Positions 6,127 through 13,499 of a stretch of DNA of 22,147 nucleotides are shown piece by piece. Every line of letters begins with the position of its first letter. Within the stretch, counting starts at the first letter, position 1. This stretch comes from a virus. The notes below the pieces were generated by a model. It did not search any database. It was not told the origin of the DNA and was given only the letters and a program-made list of their open reading frames with translations. The DNA is taken from IMG/VR virus record IMGVR_UViG_3300030328_000151, positions 1 to 22,147 of that record; one strand, written 5' to 3'. The position numbers were made by a program, and so were the translations under genes.

Positions 6127-8131
6127 CGTAGAAAATACAACAACGAAGAGAGATGGTAAGATGCATCTTGACCCATTTGAGCCAACTAATAAATTGGTTA
6201 TGGTGGGTTGTCTTGATGATAATGGACAACATTATTTATTTAACATGGACAGGGATGAGCCTAATAATATACAAGAGTTGTTAGATAAAGCAACAGTCTT
6301 AATAGGACATAATATTGCTTATGACTTGATGTGGCTTTGGGAATGTGGCTTTAAATATGATGGAATAGTATTTGATACCATGCTTGTTGAGTATGTAATG
6401 CAAAGAGGTATTAAACAGGCATCTTCTTTAGAGGCTTGTGCAGAGAGATATAATTTAGAAACCAAGAAACAAGATACCCTTAAACAATACTTTGCTAAAG
6501 ATATGGGGGTAGATGAAATACCTAGAGATGAGTTATCTGAATATTTGTTAGCAGATTTAAAAGCAACTCAACAACTGTCTAATGTATTATATAAAAAATT
6601 AATTACCACAGATTATCATAGTTTATATGAATCCATATTGCTTACTAATAGAGTGTCTGTTGCTTTAGCAAAAATATATTGTAAGGGATTTGCAGTTGAC
6701 AAAGATAAATTACAAGAAGTACGTGAGGAATTTGAGCAAGAAAAAGCAGATGTTGAAAATAGATTAAAGGAACAGGTTAGAAATTTAATGGGAGATACAC
6801 CTATTAATTTGAGTAGTCCTGAACAAATGTCTTGGGTCATCTATAGTAGGAAGCCTAAAGATAAGGCTATGTGGGCGAATAACTTTATACCTTATATGAA
6901 TAAAGAGGATTATAAAGATAATGTTAAAGAGTATTCTAGTGTAGTATATAAGACTAAAGCAGTTAAGTGTGTAGATTGTAATGGAGAGGGGTACATCAGA
7001 AAAGTTAAAAAAGATGGTAACTTATATTCTAAACCAAGTAGATGTATTTCATGTGGTACACATGGGTATTTGTTTAACAATACAGATGAAGTGGCAGGAT
7101 TAAGATTTTCTGCACCAAATTCTAAATGGGTTAGTGCTAATGGCTTTACTATAAACAAAGCATACTTAGATACCATAAGAAGTGTAGCTAGAAAAAATAG
7201 TATGACTAATGCAGTAAACTTTCTAACTGATTTACAGAGATTGTCTGCACTAGAAACATATTTGTCTTCTTTTGTTGAGGGCATTAATACACATCTTAAA
7301 CCTGATGGTATGCTTCATGTTAGATTATTACAACATAGAACTGCCACAGGCAGGTTTAGTGGAGCAGACCCTAATATGCAGAATATGCCTAGAGGTGGTA
7401 CATTTCCTGTTAAAAAGGTATTCGTATCACGTTGGAAAGGTGGCAAGATATTAGAGGCAGACTTTGCACAGTTAGAGTTTAGAACTGCAGCTTATTTGTC
7501 TCAAGATAAAATAGCAATAGAGGAGATTAAAAATGGATTTGATGTGCATAGTTATACTGCTAGTGTTATTAGTGAGGCAGGTCAGAAAACGACTAGGCAA
7601 GAAGGGAAAGCACATACCTTTGCACCCCTCTACGGAGCAACAGGATTTGGGAGAACGAATGCTGAAGCTACATATTATAAACAGTTCACGCAAAAGTACA
7701 AAGGTATCGCATCATGGCATTCCAGATTGGCTAAAGAGGCTTTAGAAACAGGTATGATAACGACACCATCAGGTAGGCAATTTGCTTTTCCTGATGTGGA
7801 GAGAAGGTCTAATGGAACTGTATCATATTTTACACAAATAAAAAATTATCCTGTTCAATCTTTTGCTACTGCAGATATAGTTCCATTAATTTTGTTAAAT
7901 ATTATTGAAGCACTTGACAAGTACCAGTCATGTGTGGTAAATACAGTACATGACTCTATAGTTATTGATATACACCCATTAGAGATACATAATGTTCTTG
8001 ATATGATTCGTAACATTAATAATTCTCTACTAGGTTTAGTTAATAAACAGTTTACGTTAGACTTTAATGTTCCCTTATTATTAGAAGCAAAAATGGGGGA
8101 TAATTGGCTTGACACTACAGATGTTGTGTGA
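6110..8131 (+). CDS. polA: Family A DNA polymerase with 3'-5' exonuclease and inserted DnaJ-like zinc finger
   Basis: The replicative polymerase, 673 residues. The exonuclease domain (about 1-170) has all three motifs: Asp6-x-Glu8, H-N-x-x-Y-D ending at Asp72, and Y145-x3-D149. After an S-P-E-Q-M segment (236-240, the usual thumb entry) comes an inserted stretch with C287-V-D-C290-N-G-E-G and C312-I-S-C315-G-T-H-G, like two of the four DnaJ zinc repeats. The polymerase part follows: T-A-T-G-R (411-415), motif A Asp451 with E456-x-R458, motif B Arg496, Lys500, Phe504 and Tyr508-Gly509, and motif C V-H-D-S (613-616, Asp615). Phe504 aligns with E. coli Pol I Phe762. It starts inside the endonuclease VII gene. 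The zinc-finger insertion points to HMO-2011-type phages. Confidence 0.96.
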   Translation: MKLTIDVENTTTKRDGKMHLDPFEPTNKLVMVGCLDDNGQHYLFNMDRDEPNNIQELLDKATVLIGHNIAYDLMWLWECGFKYDGIVFDTMLVEYVMQRGIKQASSLEACAERYNLETKKQDTLKQYFAKDMGVDEIPRDELSEYLLADLKATQQLSNVLYKKLITTDYHSLYESILLTNRVSVALAKIYCKGFAVDKDKLQEVREEFEQEKADVENRLKEQVRNLMGDTPINLSSPEQMSWVIYSRKPKDKAMWANNFIPYMNKEDYKDNVKEYSSVVYKTKAVKCVDCNGEGYIRKVKKDGNLYSKPSRCISCGTHGYLFNNTDEVAGLRFSAPNSKWVSANGFTINKAYLDTIRSVARKNSMTNAVNFLTDLQRLSALETYLSSFVEGINTHLKPDGMLHVRLLQHRTATGRFSGADPNMQNMPRGGTFPVKKVFVSRWKGGKILEADFAQLEFRTAAYLSQDKIAIEEIKNGFDVHSYTASVISEAGQKTTRQEGKAHTFAPLYGATGFGRTNAEATYYKQFTQKYKGIASWHSRLAKEALETGMITTPSGRQFAFPDVERRSNGTVSYFTQIKNYPVQSFATADIVPLILLNIIEALDKYQSCVVNTVHDSIVIDIHPLEIHNVLDMIRNINNSLLGLVNKQFTLDFNVPLLLEAKMGDNWLDTTDVV

Positions 8132-8137
8132 TATAAC
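8109..8137 (+). promoter_or_regulatory. Sigma70-type promoter before the candidate ssDNA-binding protein
   Basis: TTGACA (8109-8114), 17-base spacer, TATAAC (8132-8137), spanning the polymerase stop codon. The predicted start is near 8144, and the next ATG is at 8167 after a strong AAAGGAG (8151-8157). The boxes and spacing are the same as in the promoter at 1799. Confidence 0.75.
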
Positions 8138-8166
8138 TATTATTCTTTTGAAAGGAGAAATTAAAT

Positions 8167-9057
8167 ATGAGTGAATTAGTAACGATAAATACTGAAAATT
8201 ATGCCACTATGGCAAGGGCAATGGGTTTGCCTGTTAGTAGTGGTGAGAAAAAAGTTAATACTTTAAATAGACTAAAGATACAACATAAACCTATAATAGG
8301 AGATGATAAGGTTTTAGTTAAAGCAGGTAGTCTTTTGCTTGAGAATGTAGGAGAGGAAAATACTTATTACTATGCAGAGAAAGCTAAGTTTAGACCTTTT
8401 CTGCAAAGGTTTTTGTACAAAAGATATTACCAAGATATAAATAGATATTCTACTACTATAATGGCAGATAATCTAAATATAGATTTAAAAGATGACTATG
8501 GAACTTTTAATTGTGGAAAACCTACAGGGTATGTGAAAGACTTTCAGGCTCTACCTGAAAAAACTAAAGCTATAATAAAAGCTGTTAAAAGACAAAGGGC
8601 AGTTTTTGGAACTCTAGAGTTAGAGAAACCTGTAAAACTTGTAGATGGTAAAGAGGTTAAAGGGGATTTACCTAAGTTTCCTACTATATGGGAGATTGGA
8701 AGTAACATTCTTTACAAAGATATGGGAGACATATTTTCTAGATTCTTAAAAATGGAGAGACTGCCTCTTCAACATGTTATAGAATTATATGATACAGAAA
8801 ATTACTACACTAGTGGCACAGGTGAAAAATACTACAAGCCTCTTTTGAAAGTAGACTACACTAAAAAGGCAGAAATATCTGAAGATGACCATAAAATGTT
8901 TGGAGATTTCTTAGATTGGATTAAGGCACATAATGATAATGTGACTAGAAAATGGGATGAACAGGTTGCAGAACGTCAAGGAGACGTATCAGAAGAAGAT
9001 GCAAAAACTGTGGAGCAATTCATTGATGTAGAACTAGAGACTGATGAAAAGCAATAA
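8167..9057 (+). CDS. Hypothetical protein, candidate ssDNA-binding protein (296 aa)
   Basis: I do not recognise a family by sequence. Three features suggest a single-stranded DNA-binding protein. It lies between the DNA polymerase and the exonuclease, where many phages encode one. It has its own strong promoter and AAAGGAG ribosome site, fitting a protein needed in many copies. It also ends in an acidic tail (last 35 residues rich in D/E, ending E-L-E-T-D-E-K-Q), like the tails by which T7 gp2.5 and other SSBs bind partners. The body is rich in aromatic and basic residues (for example R-F-L-Y-K-R-Y-Y at about 81-88). No catalytic motif is seen. The assignment rests on context, not on homology. 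Confidence 0.5.
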   Translation: MSELVTINTENYATMARAMGLPVSSGEKKVNTLNRLKIQHKPIIGDDKVLVKAGSLLLENVGEENTYYYAEKAKFRPFLQRFLYKRYYQDINRYSTTIMADNLNIDLKDDYGTFNCGKPTGYVKDFQALPEKTKAIIKAVKRQRAVFGTLELEKPVKLVDGKEVKGDLPKFPTIWEIGSNILYKDMGDIFSRFLKMERLPLQHVIELYDTENYYTSGTGEKYYKPLLKVDYTKKAEISEDDHKMFGDFLDWIKAHNDNVTRKWDEQVAERQGDVSEEDAKTVEQFIDVELETDEKQ

Positions 9058-9793
9058 TCCATTTAAAGTACATAATATTAATTATTTGTCACCTAGCAGT
9101 ATTAATACCTACATAAGCGATATGCCTATGTGGGTAGCTAGGTATCTCTTTAGAGTTAAATCAAGTAGTGGTGCAGGTGCAGTAAGAGGCATTGTGCAAG
9201 AATCTGTTTTAGCTAATAAATATGAAACAGGAACATTTGATTATAAATTATTAGAGATGAAATTTATGACTATGTGTACAGAATCAATGATTGATTTGGG
9301 TGATGTTAAAGTAGAAAAAGAAAGGAACTTACTAAATAAATTTGGTGAGGTGATTGATAAAAACTTTAACTATAAAGACTTAGAAGAGTACCAAGAAAAA
9401 GTTGAAGTGCCTTTTGATGATATGCCTGTTCCTATTATGGGTTATATAGATTTTAGATTTAAAGATAAAATTGTAGATTTAAAGACATCAACTAGAATGC
9501 CTTATAAACCTACAGAGGCACAAAATAGACAAATGGCATTATATTCTATGGCATACCCAAACAGTAGTGTAGATTTATTTTTTGCTACACCAAAAGAGCA
9601 TAAAAAGTTTACACTTAAAAATCTTTCTGTCTATAAGAAACAACTTAAAAAGGTTGCTTTTAGTATTCAGAAATTTTTGTCTATCAGTAATGATAAACAT
9701 GAGTTAGCCTCTCTTGTCTATCCTAATTTTGATTCATGGATGTGGAATGGTAAGATAAAAGAAGAGGCAAAAAAAATATGGAAGGAGAAATAA
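9044..9793 (+). CDS. PD-(D/E)XK exonuclease, RecB/Cas4-like
   Basis: A 249-residue nuclease of the PD-(D/E)XK superfamily, with the RecB/Cas4 layout: an S-P-S-S-I-N-T-Y start (16-23), R-G-I-V-Q-E-S (48-54, Glu53), G-Y-I-D-F (133-137, Asp136), V-D-L-K-T-S (144-149, Asp145 and Lys147) and the Q-M-A-L-Y motif (163-167). These residues hold the metal ion and DNA. Proteins of this type act in phage recombination and in host DNA degradation, as T7 gp6 does by a different fold. I see no four-Cys iron-sulfur cluster, unlike true Cas4. It overlaps the previous gene by 14 bases and the next by one. Confidence 0.8.
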   Translation: MKSNNPFKVHNINYLSPSSINTYISDMPMWVARYLFRVKSSSGAGAVRGIVQESVLANKYETGTFDYKLLEMKFMTMCTESMIDLGDVKVEKERNLLNKFGEVIDKNFNYKDLEEYQEKVEVPFDDMPVPIMGYIDFRFKDKIVDLKTSTRMPYKPTEAQNRQMALYSMAYPNSSVDLFFATPKEHKKFTLKNLSVYKKQLKKVAFSIQKFLSISNDKHELASLVYPNFDSWMWNGKIKEEAKKIWKEK

Positions 9794-10023
9794 TGAGTGA
9801 TAAAAAAATAGAAGACCTTAAAAAGGATATTGAGCATATGGAAAAGGAATTAGCCGAAGCTAAAAAAACTTATCGTGAAATGAAAACGAAAGGTTTAAGA
9901 GATGCTATGGAAGCTAAAAAATTAGCAGACGAAGCAGTTAAAGAAGAAATGAAAGCTCTTGGTGTTTATTCTCAGGACTCTTATGAATTTAATCCTTTTA
10001 CAGGTTGGCGAAGACTACTATAG
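9793..10023 (+). CDS. Small coiled-coil protein (76 aa)
   Basis: I place the start at ATG 9793. It overlaps the exonuclease stop as TAATG and follows GAAGGAGAAA (9781-9790), a good ribosome site. An upstream in-frame ATG at 9778 lacks such a site. Residues 1-60 are a long charged helix, E/K-rich with few prolines or glycines, likely a coiled coil. A conserved-looking aromatic end follows (Y-E-F-N-P-F-T-G-W-R). The function is unknown. It lies between two nucleases and may assist one of them. Confidence 0.65.
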   Translation: MSDKKIEDLKKDIEHMEKELAEAKKTYREMKTKGLRDAMEAKKLADEAVKEEMKALGVYSQDSYEFNPFTGWRRLL

Positions 10024-10481
10024 TGTCTAAGACTAAAGCATATCGTAGTGCTTTAAAGCATGGGTATAGGAGTGGGTTAGAACGTACTATATCTTTATAT
10101 CTATCAGATAATAAGTATACGTTTGATTACGAAACTATTAAGATAGAATGGGAAGATTTATGTTATCGCACCTATACCCCTGACTTTATTTTACATAATG
10201 GTATTATAATAGAAACAAAAGGAAGATTTATTGCATCAGACAGACGTAAACATATAGCTATACAAAAGCAACACCCAAAGTTAGATATAAGATTTGTGTT
10301 TACTAATAGCAAAGCTAAATTACAAAAAGGTGCAAAGTCTACATATGGTCAATGGTGTGAAAAGTATAAGTTTAAATATAGTGACAGAGTTATACCTGAA
10401 TTTTGGCTTAAAGAAAAAGGAAAAAATAAACATCCTGAATTTATAAAATTTTCAGGTAAAAAAATAAGGAGAAGCATATGA
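10023..10481 (+). CDS. Endonuclease I, Holliday junction resolvase (T7 gp3-like)
   Basis: This matches T7 endonuclease I closely along its length. It has R-S-G-L-E near the start, then Y-T-P-D-F-I-L-H-N-G, I-I-E-T-K-G-R, D-R-R-K-H, Q-H-P-K-L-D-I-R-F-V-F and Y-G-Q-W-C. In T7 the catalytic residues are Glu20, Asp55, Glu65 and Lys67; from my chosen start they are Glu20, Asp54, Glu64 and Lys66. I chose the GTG at 10023, which overlaps the previous stop (TAGTG). A TTG at 10005 would add six residues and has no better ribosome site. The enzyme cuts branched DNA and host DNA. It is a second resolvase beside endonuclease VII. Confidence 0.9.
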   Translation: MSKTKAYRSALKHGYRSGLERTISLYLSDNKYTFDYETIKIEWEDLCYRTYTPDFILHNGIIIETKGRFIASDRRKHIAIQKQHPKLDIRFVFTNSKAKLQKGAKSTYGQWCEKYKFKYSDRVIPEFWLKEKGKNKHPEFIKFSGKKIRRSI

Positions 10482-10810
10482 TAAAATTTGACAATAAAGG
10501 AAATCAATTTTTTGTTGAAATTATACCTGATATTACGGATGATGGAGAATGGAAAGGGGTGTATCAGTTAGCAATAAATGCTAGAAAAACTAATATAACA
10601 GACGATAGCTATTTTGAATTAGAGCAATTATGTCAACTGACATGTGCAGCAATGACTTTAATGGAAGAAGACCCTAAATTAAGAGATAGGGTATATAAGT
10701 TTTTACACACACCTGAAGAAAATAATAATGATAACAAGAAAAGTGCTAATGGGGTTGACAAAACTATATTAGGTAATATAATAAAAGTTGATTTTAAGAA
10801 AAGTCATTAA
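10478..10810 (+). CDS. Hypothetical protein (110 aa)
   Basis: Unrecognised. It starts at ATG 10478, overlapping the endonuclease I stop by 4 bases, with AAGGAGAAG just upstream as a ribosome site. Residues 1-75 look folded: a beta hairpin (F-F-V-E-I-I-P-D), then helices with L-E-Q-L-C-Q-L-T-C-A-A-M and a D-P-K-L-R-D-R-V end. Residues 76-110 are a low-complexity Asn/Lys-rich tail. A near-perfect promoter lies within the codons of the tail, which may partly explain the loose coding there. The gene belongs to the same tight operon. Confidence 0.65.
   Translation: MIKFDNKGNQFFVEIIPDITDDGEWKGVYQLAINARKTNITDDSYFELEQLCQLTCAAMTLMEEDPKLRDRVYKFLHTPEENNNDNKKSANGVDKTILGNIIKVDFKKSH
10755..10782 (+). promoter_or_regulatory. 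Sigma70-type promoter before the DUF3310/RNR genes
   Basis: TTGACA (10755-10760), 16-base spacer, TATAAT (10777-10782): both boxes match consensus exactly. The predicted start is near 10789, about 20 bases before the ATG at 10811. It would drive DUF3310, the 57-residue protein and ribonucleotide reductase. Confidence 0.7.
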
Positions 10811-11134
10811 ATGAAATACAGAGATATGATAAGAGAAAGGATTAGAGAAGTGGCAGAAGAATTAAAGAAAAAAATGGAAGGTAATCAACCAAAGTTTTTA
10901 TCAGGTAAAATAAAAGAAGATATGGTAAATCACCCACCTCATTATAACAAGGCAGGAATAGAAACCATTGAAGCCATTAAAGCTATGACAGATGATGGGT
11001 TTGAATATTACTTACAAGGCAATATTATGAAATATTTGTGGAGATACAGGTATAAGAATGGTGCAGAAGATTTAAAGAAAGCACAATGGTATCTTAATGA
11101 GTTAATAGATGTGTTAGAGAACAATGAAAGTTAA
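10811..11134 (+). CDS. DUF3310 family protein (107 aa)
   Basis: The C-terminal two thirds match DUF3310, a small phage family often labelled 'nucleotide kinase' without firm proof. Visible signs: V-N-H-P-P-H-Y-N (about 38-45), then I-E-A-I-K-A-M, then G-N-I-M-K-Y-L-W-R-Y (70-79) and K-K-A-Q-W-Y-L-N-E-L (89-98). The His/Tyr-rich start and K-Y-x-W-R-Y core are the diagnostic parts. The first 35 residues are a charged, variable helix. It starts directly after the previous stop and behind a strong promoter, in the nucleotide-metabolism block. Confidence 0.85.
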   Translation: MKYRDMIRERIREVAEELKKKMEGNQPKFLSGKIKEDMVNHPPHYNKAGIETIEAIKAMTDDGFEYYLQGNIMKYLWRYRYKNGAEDLKKAQWYLNELIDVLENNES

Positions 11135-11297
11135 AGTAATGCTAACACTAGAAGTAGACGAGGAAGTTTATCCCATGCCTTCAGATGACAGAATAGATGA
11201 AGAAATTAAAGATTATTTAAGCGATTTAGTTCATGAAGTAGATGGATTTAAATTAAAAAATATAAAAGTATTAATAGGAGAAAAAAAATATGACTAA
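11124..11297 (+). CDS. Small conserved-looking protein before ribonucleotide reductase (57 aa)
   Basis: The frame starts at ATG 11124 inside the end of the DUF3310 gene (11-base overlap) and ends at TAA 11295-11297, overlapping the reductase start by 8 bases. The peptide begins K-V-K-V-M-L-T-L-E-V-D-E-E-V-Y-P-M and continues D-D-R-I-D-E-E-I-K-D-Y-L, then V-D-G-F-K-L-K-N-I-K-V. This is an alternating beta-strand/helix/beta-strand pattern of a compact small domain. I recall similar short proteins beside phage reductases but know no function. It also fills the only gap in this operon. Confidence 0.65.
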   Translation: MKVKVMLTLEVDEEVYPMPSDDRIDEEIKDYLSDLVHEVDGFKLKNIKVLIGEKKYD

Positions 11298-13221
11298 CAA
11301 TTATTTACCTACAGATTATCAAAATTTTATAGCCTTATCTCGCTATGCAAGATGGAAAGAAGATGAGCAAAGAAGAGAGACATGGGCAGAAACTGTAGAT
11401 AGGTATTTTACCTATATGACAGAACATTTAAATAAAAAGCATAAATATGTATTAACAAAAGCATTAAAGGAAAATCTTAAAAACCATATAATATCATTGG
11501 GTGTTATGCCTAGTATGAGAGCTTTAATGACTTCAGGAGAAGCATTAGACAGGTGTCATGTAGCAGGTTATAATTGCAGTTATATACCTGTAGATAGTCC
11601 TCGTTCTTTTGACGAATGTATGTATATATTAATGAATGGCACAGGAGTAGGCTTCTCTGTTGAACGAGAGAATGTAGATAAACTACCTATAGTCAATGAG
11701 CATTTTGAAGAAAGCACTACTATCATCACAGTTGCAGATAGCAGAACAGGTTGGTGTAAAGCATTGCGTGAATTAATAGCTATGTTATATGTAGGACAAA
11801 TACCTCAATGGGATACTTCACAGGTTAGACCTGCAGGTGCTAGACTTAAAACTTTTGGTGGCAGAGCAAGTGGTCCTGCACCATTAGAAGAATTGTTTGA
11901 CTTTTGTGTAGAGAAATTTGAAAATGCAAAGAACAGAAGACTATTTCCTATTGAATGTCACGATATTATGTGTAAGATTGGTGAAGTTGTTGTTGTTGGT
12001 GGTGTGAGACGTTCTGCCCTTATATCATTATCTAACTTAGGTGATGACCAAATGAGACACGCAAAATCAGGTCAATGGTGGGAGAATGAAGGACAAAGAG
12101 CATTAGCTAATAACTCTGTAGCATTTAAAGGTAAGCCTGAGATGGGTACATTCATGAGAGAATGGACATCCTTATATGAATCTAAGTCAGGAGAACGTGG
12201 TATCTTTAATCGTAAATCTGCTAAAAACAAAGTAGCAGAAAATGGTAGACGAGATGATAATCATTTCTTTGGATGTAATCCCTGTAGCGAAATAATATTA
12301 CGACCCTATCAGTTCTGTAATTTAACTGAAGTTGTTGCAAGAGAGACAGATACTTTAAACTCATTAAAAGAAAAAGTTAGAATGGCTACAATACTTGGTA
12401 CATTTCAAGCTACTCTTACTGAGTTTAAATATTTACGTAAGATATGGAAAGATAATACAGAAGAAGAAAGATTATTAGGTGTATCACTTACAGGTATTCT
12501 TGATTGTCCTATATTATCTCCAAATGAAGTTGGTTTGTTTGACACACTTGAGCAATTAAAAAAAGTAGCAGTAGAAACAAATAAAAAGATATCTAAGGAT
12601 TTAGATATACCACAATCCACTGCCATAACTTGTGTTAAACCATCAGGAACTGTGTCTCAGTTAGTAGACAGTGCTAGTGGCATTCATGCTAGACATAATG
12701 ATTACTACATAAGAACTGTAAGAGGAGATAATAAAGACCCCATTACGCAGTTTATGAAGGATGCAGGTATTCCTTCTGAGCCTGATGTTATGAAGCCTGA
12801 TAGCACAACTGTGTTTAGCTTTCCTATGAAGTCACCTACAGGTGCTATTACTAGAACTGCTATGTCTGCTATTGAGCAATTAGATTTTTGGTTACTATAC
12901 CAAAAACATTGGTGTGAGCACAAACCTTCTATTACTGTGTCTGTAAAAGAACATGAATGGATGAGTGTAGGAGCATGGGTATATGAAAACTTTGATGATG
13001 TTTCAGGTATATCTTTCTTACCTTTTAGTGAACACACTTATAAACAAGCACCTTACCAAGATATTACAGAAAAAGAATATAATATCTTGACAAAAGAAAT
13101 GCCACCTGCTATTGATTGGAGCAAGTTGCAAGACTTTGAAAAAGAAGATACGACAAGTGGAAGCAAAGAACTAGCCTGTACTGCAGGTGTATGTGAAATT
13201 GTTGACATTGAAGCAAGTTAA
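11290..13221 (+). CDS. nrdJ: Class II (adenosylcobalamin-dependent) ribonucleotide reductase, monomeric type
   Basis: A 643-residue enzyme that reduces ribonucleotides, probably triphosphates, to deoxyribonucleotides for phage DNA synthesis. It resembles the monomeric Lactobacillus leichmannii type. Key parts: Cys96 (Y-N-C-S-Y, one of the active-site redox pair), N330-P-C332-S-E334 (catalytic Asn, radical Cys and Glu), Cys343 in F-C-N-L-T-E-V, and K-P-S-G-T-V-S-Q (450-457) in the substrate-binding loop. The C-terminal Cys pair C630-x4-C635 would pass electrons from thioredoxin. No separate radical-generating subunit is nearby, as expected for a B12 enzyme. The ribosome site is ATAGGAG (11275-11281). 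The enzyme depends on cobalamin from the host. Confidence 0.95.
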   Translation: MTNNYLPTDYQNFIALSRYARWKEDEQRRETWAETVDRYFTYMTEHLNKKHKYVLTKALKENLKNHIISLGVMPSMRALMTSGEALDRCHVAGYNCSYIPVDSPRSFDECMYILMNGTGVGFSVERENVDKLPIVNEHFEESTTIITVADSRTGWCKALRELIAMLYVGQIPQWDTSQVRPAGARLKTFGGRASGPAPLEELFDFCVEKFENAKNRRLFPIECHDIMCKIGEVVVVGGVRRSALISLSNLGDDQMRHAKSGQWWENEGQRALANNSVAFKGKPEMGTFMREWTSLYESKSGERGIFNRKSAKNKVAENGRRDDNHFFGCNPCSEIILRPYQFCNLTEVVARETDTLNSLKEKVRMATILGTFQATLTEFKYLRKIWKDNTEEERLLGVSLTGILDCPILSPNEVGLFDTLEQLKKVAVETNKKISKDLDIPQSTAITCVKPSGTVSQLVDSASGIHARHNDYYIRTVRGDNKDPITQFMKDAGIPSEPDVMKPDSTTVFSFPMKSPTGAITRTAMSAIEQLDFWLLYQKHWCEHKPSITVSVKEHEWMSVGAWVYENFDDVSGISFLPFSEHTYKQAPYQDITEKEYNILTKEMPPAIDWSKLQDFEKEDTTSGSKELACTAGVCEIVDIEAS

Positions 13222-13244
13222 TTTAATTAGAAAGGAGAATAAAT

Positions 13245-13499
13245 ATGAGAGATATGCTATTGGCAGCAGCCAAATCCTACTATGTGGGGATGATAAATAA
13301 ACACATATCAAACGTAGAAATACTTTTAACTAGGTCTGTAGGTATTGGAGAACATCAAGACATCCAAGATGCTATGGACAAAGAAATGGATAAAGTAGCA
13401 CAGTTTGATGATAAACTTAACATGATATTAAAATATTTTGAAAGGAAGAAAGATGATGAAAAAGTTGAAACAAAAGAAAAGAAATCCGAATCTAAGTAA
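13245..13499 (+). CDS. Hypothetical helical protein (84 aa)
   Basis: Unrecognised. It follows the reductase after 23 bases with a strong AAAGGAG (13231-13237). The N-terminal 65 residues are helical (M-L-L-A-A-A-K-S-Y-Y start, I-Q-D-A-M-D-K-E-M-D in the middle), and the last 20 are Lys/Glu-rich and probably disordered. No Cys and no membrane segment. It overlaps the next gene, in another frame, by about 47 bases. Confidence 0.65.
   Translation: MRDMLLAAAKSYYVGMINKHISNVEILLTRSVGIGEHQDIQDAMDKEMDKVAQFDDKLNMILKYFERKKDDEKVETKEKKSESK

Noticed and set aside
7914-7943. TTGACA at 7914 with TAAATA downstream in the polymerase gene
   Set aside because: The -10 match is poor and the site lies far from any gene start.
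9044-9793. Calling the exonuclease a true Cas4
   Set aside because: No four-Cys iron-sulfur cluster and no CRISPR genes nearby; the PD-(D/E)XK core alone supports only a RecB/Cas4-like nuclease.
10488-10516. TTGACA at 10488 near the start of the 110-residue gene
   Set aside because: It lies after the start codon and has no -10 box.
13202-13227. TTGACA with TTTAAT just before the gene at 13245
   Set aside because: The spacer is only 14 bases, too short for a normal sigma70 promoter; an attractive position but not supported.
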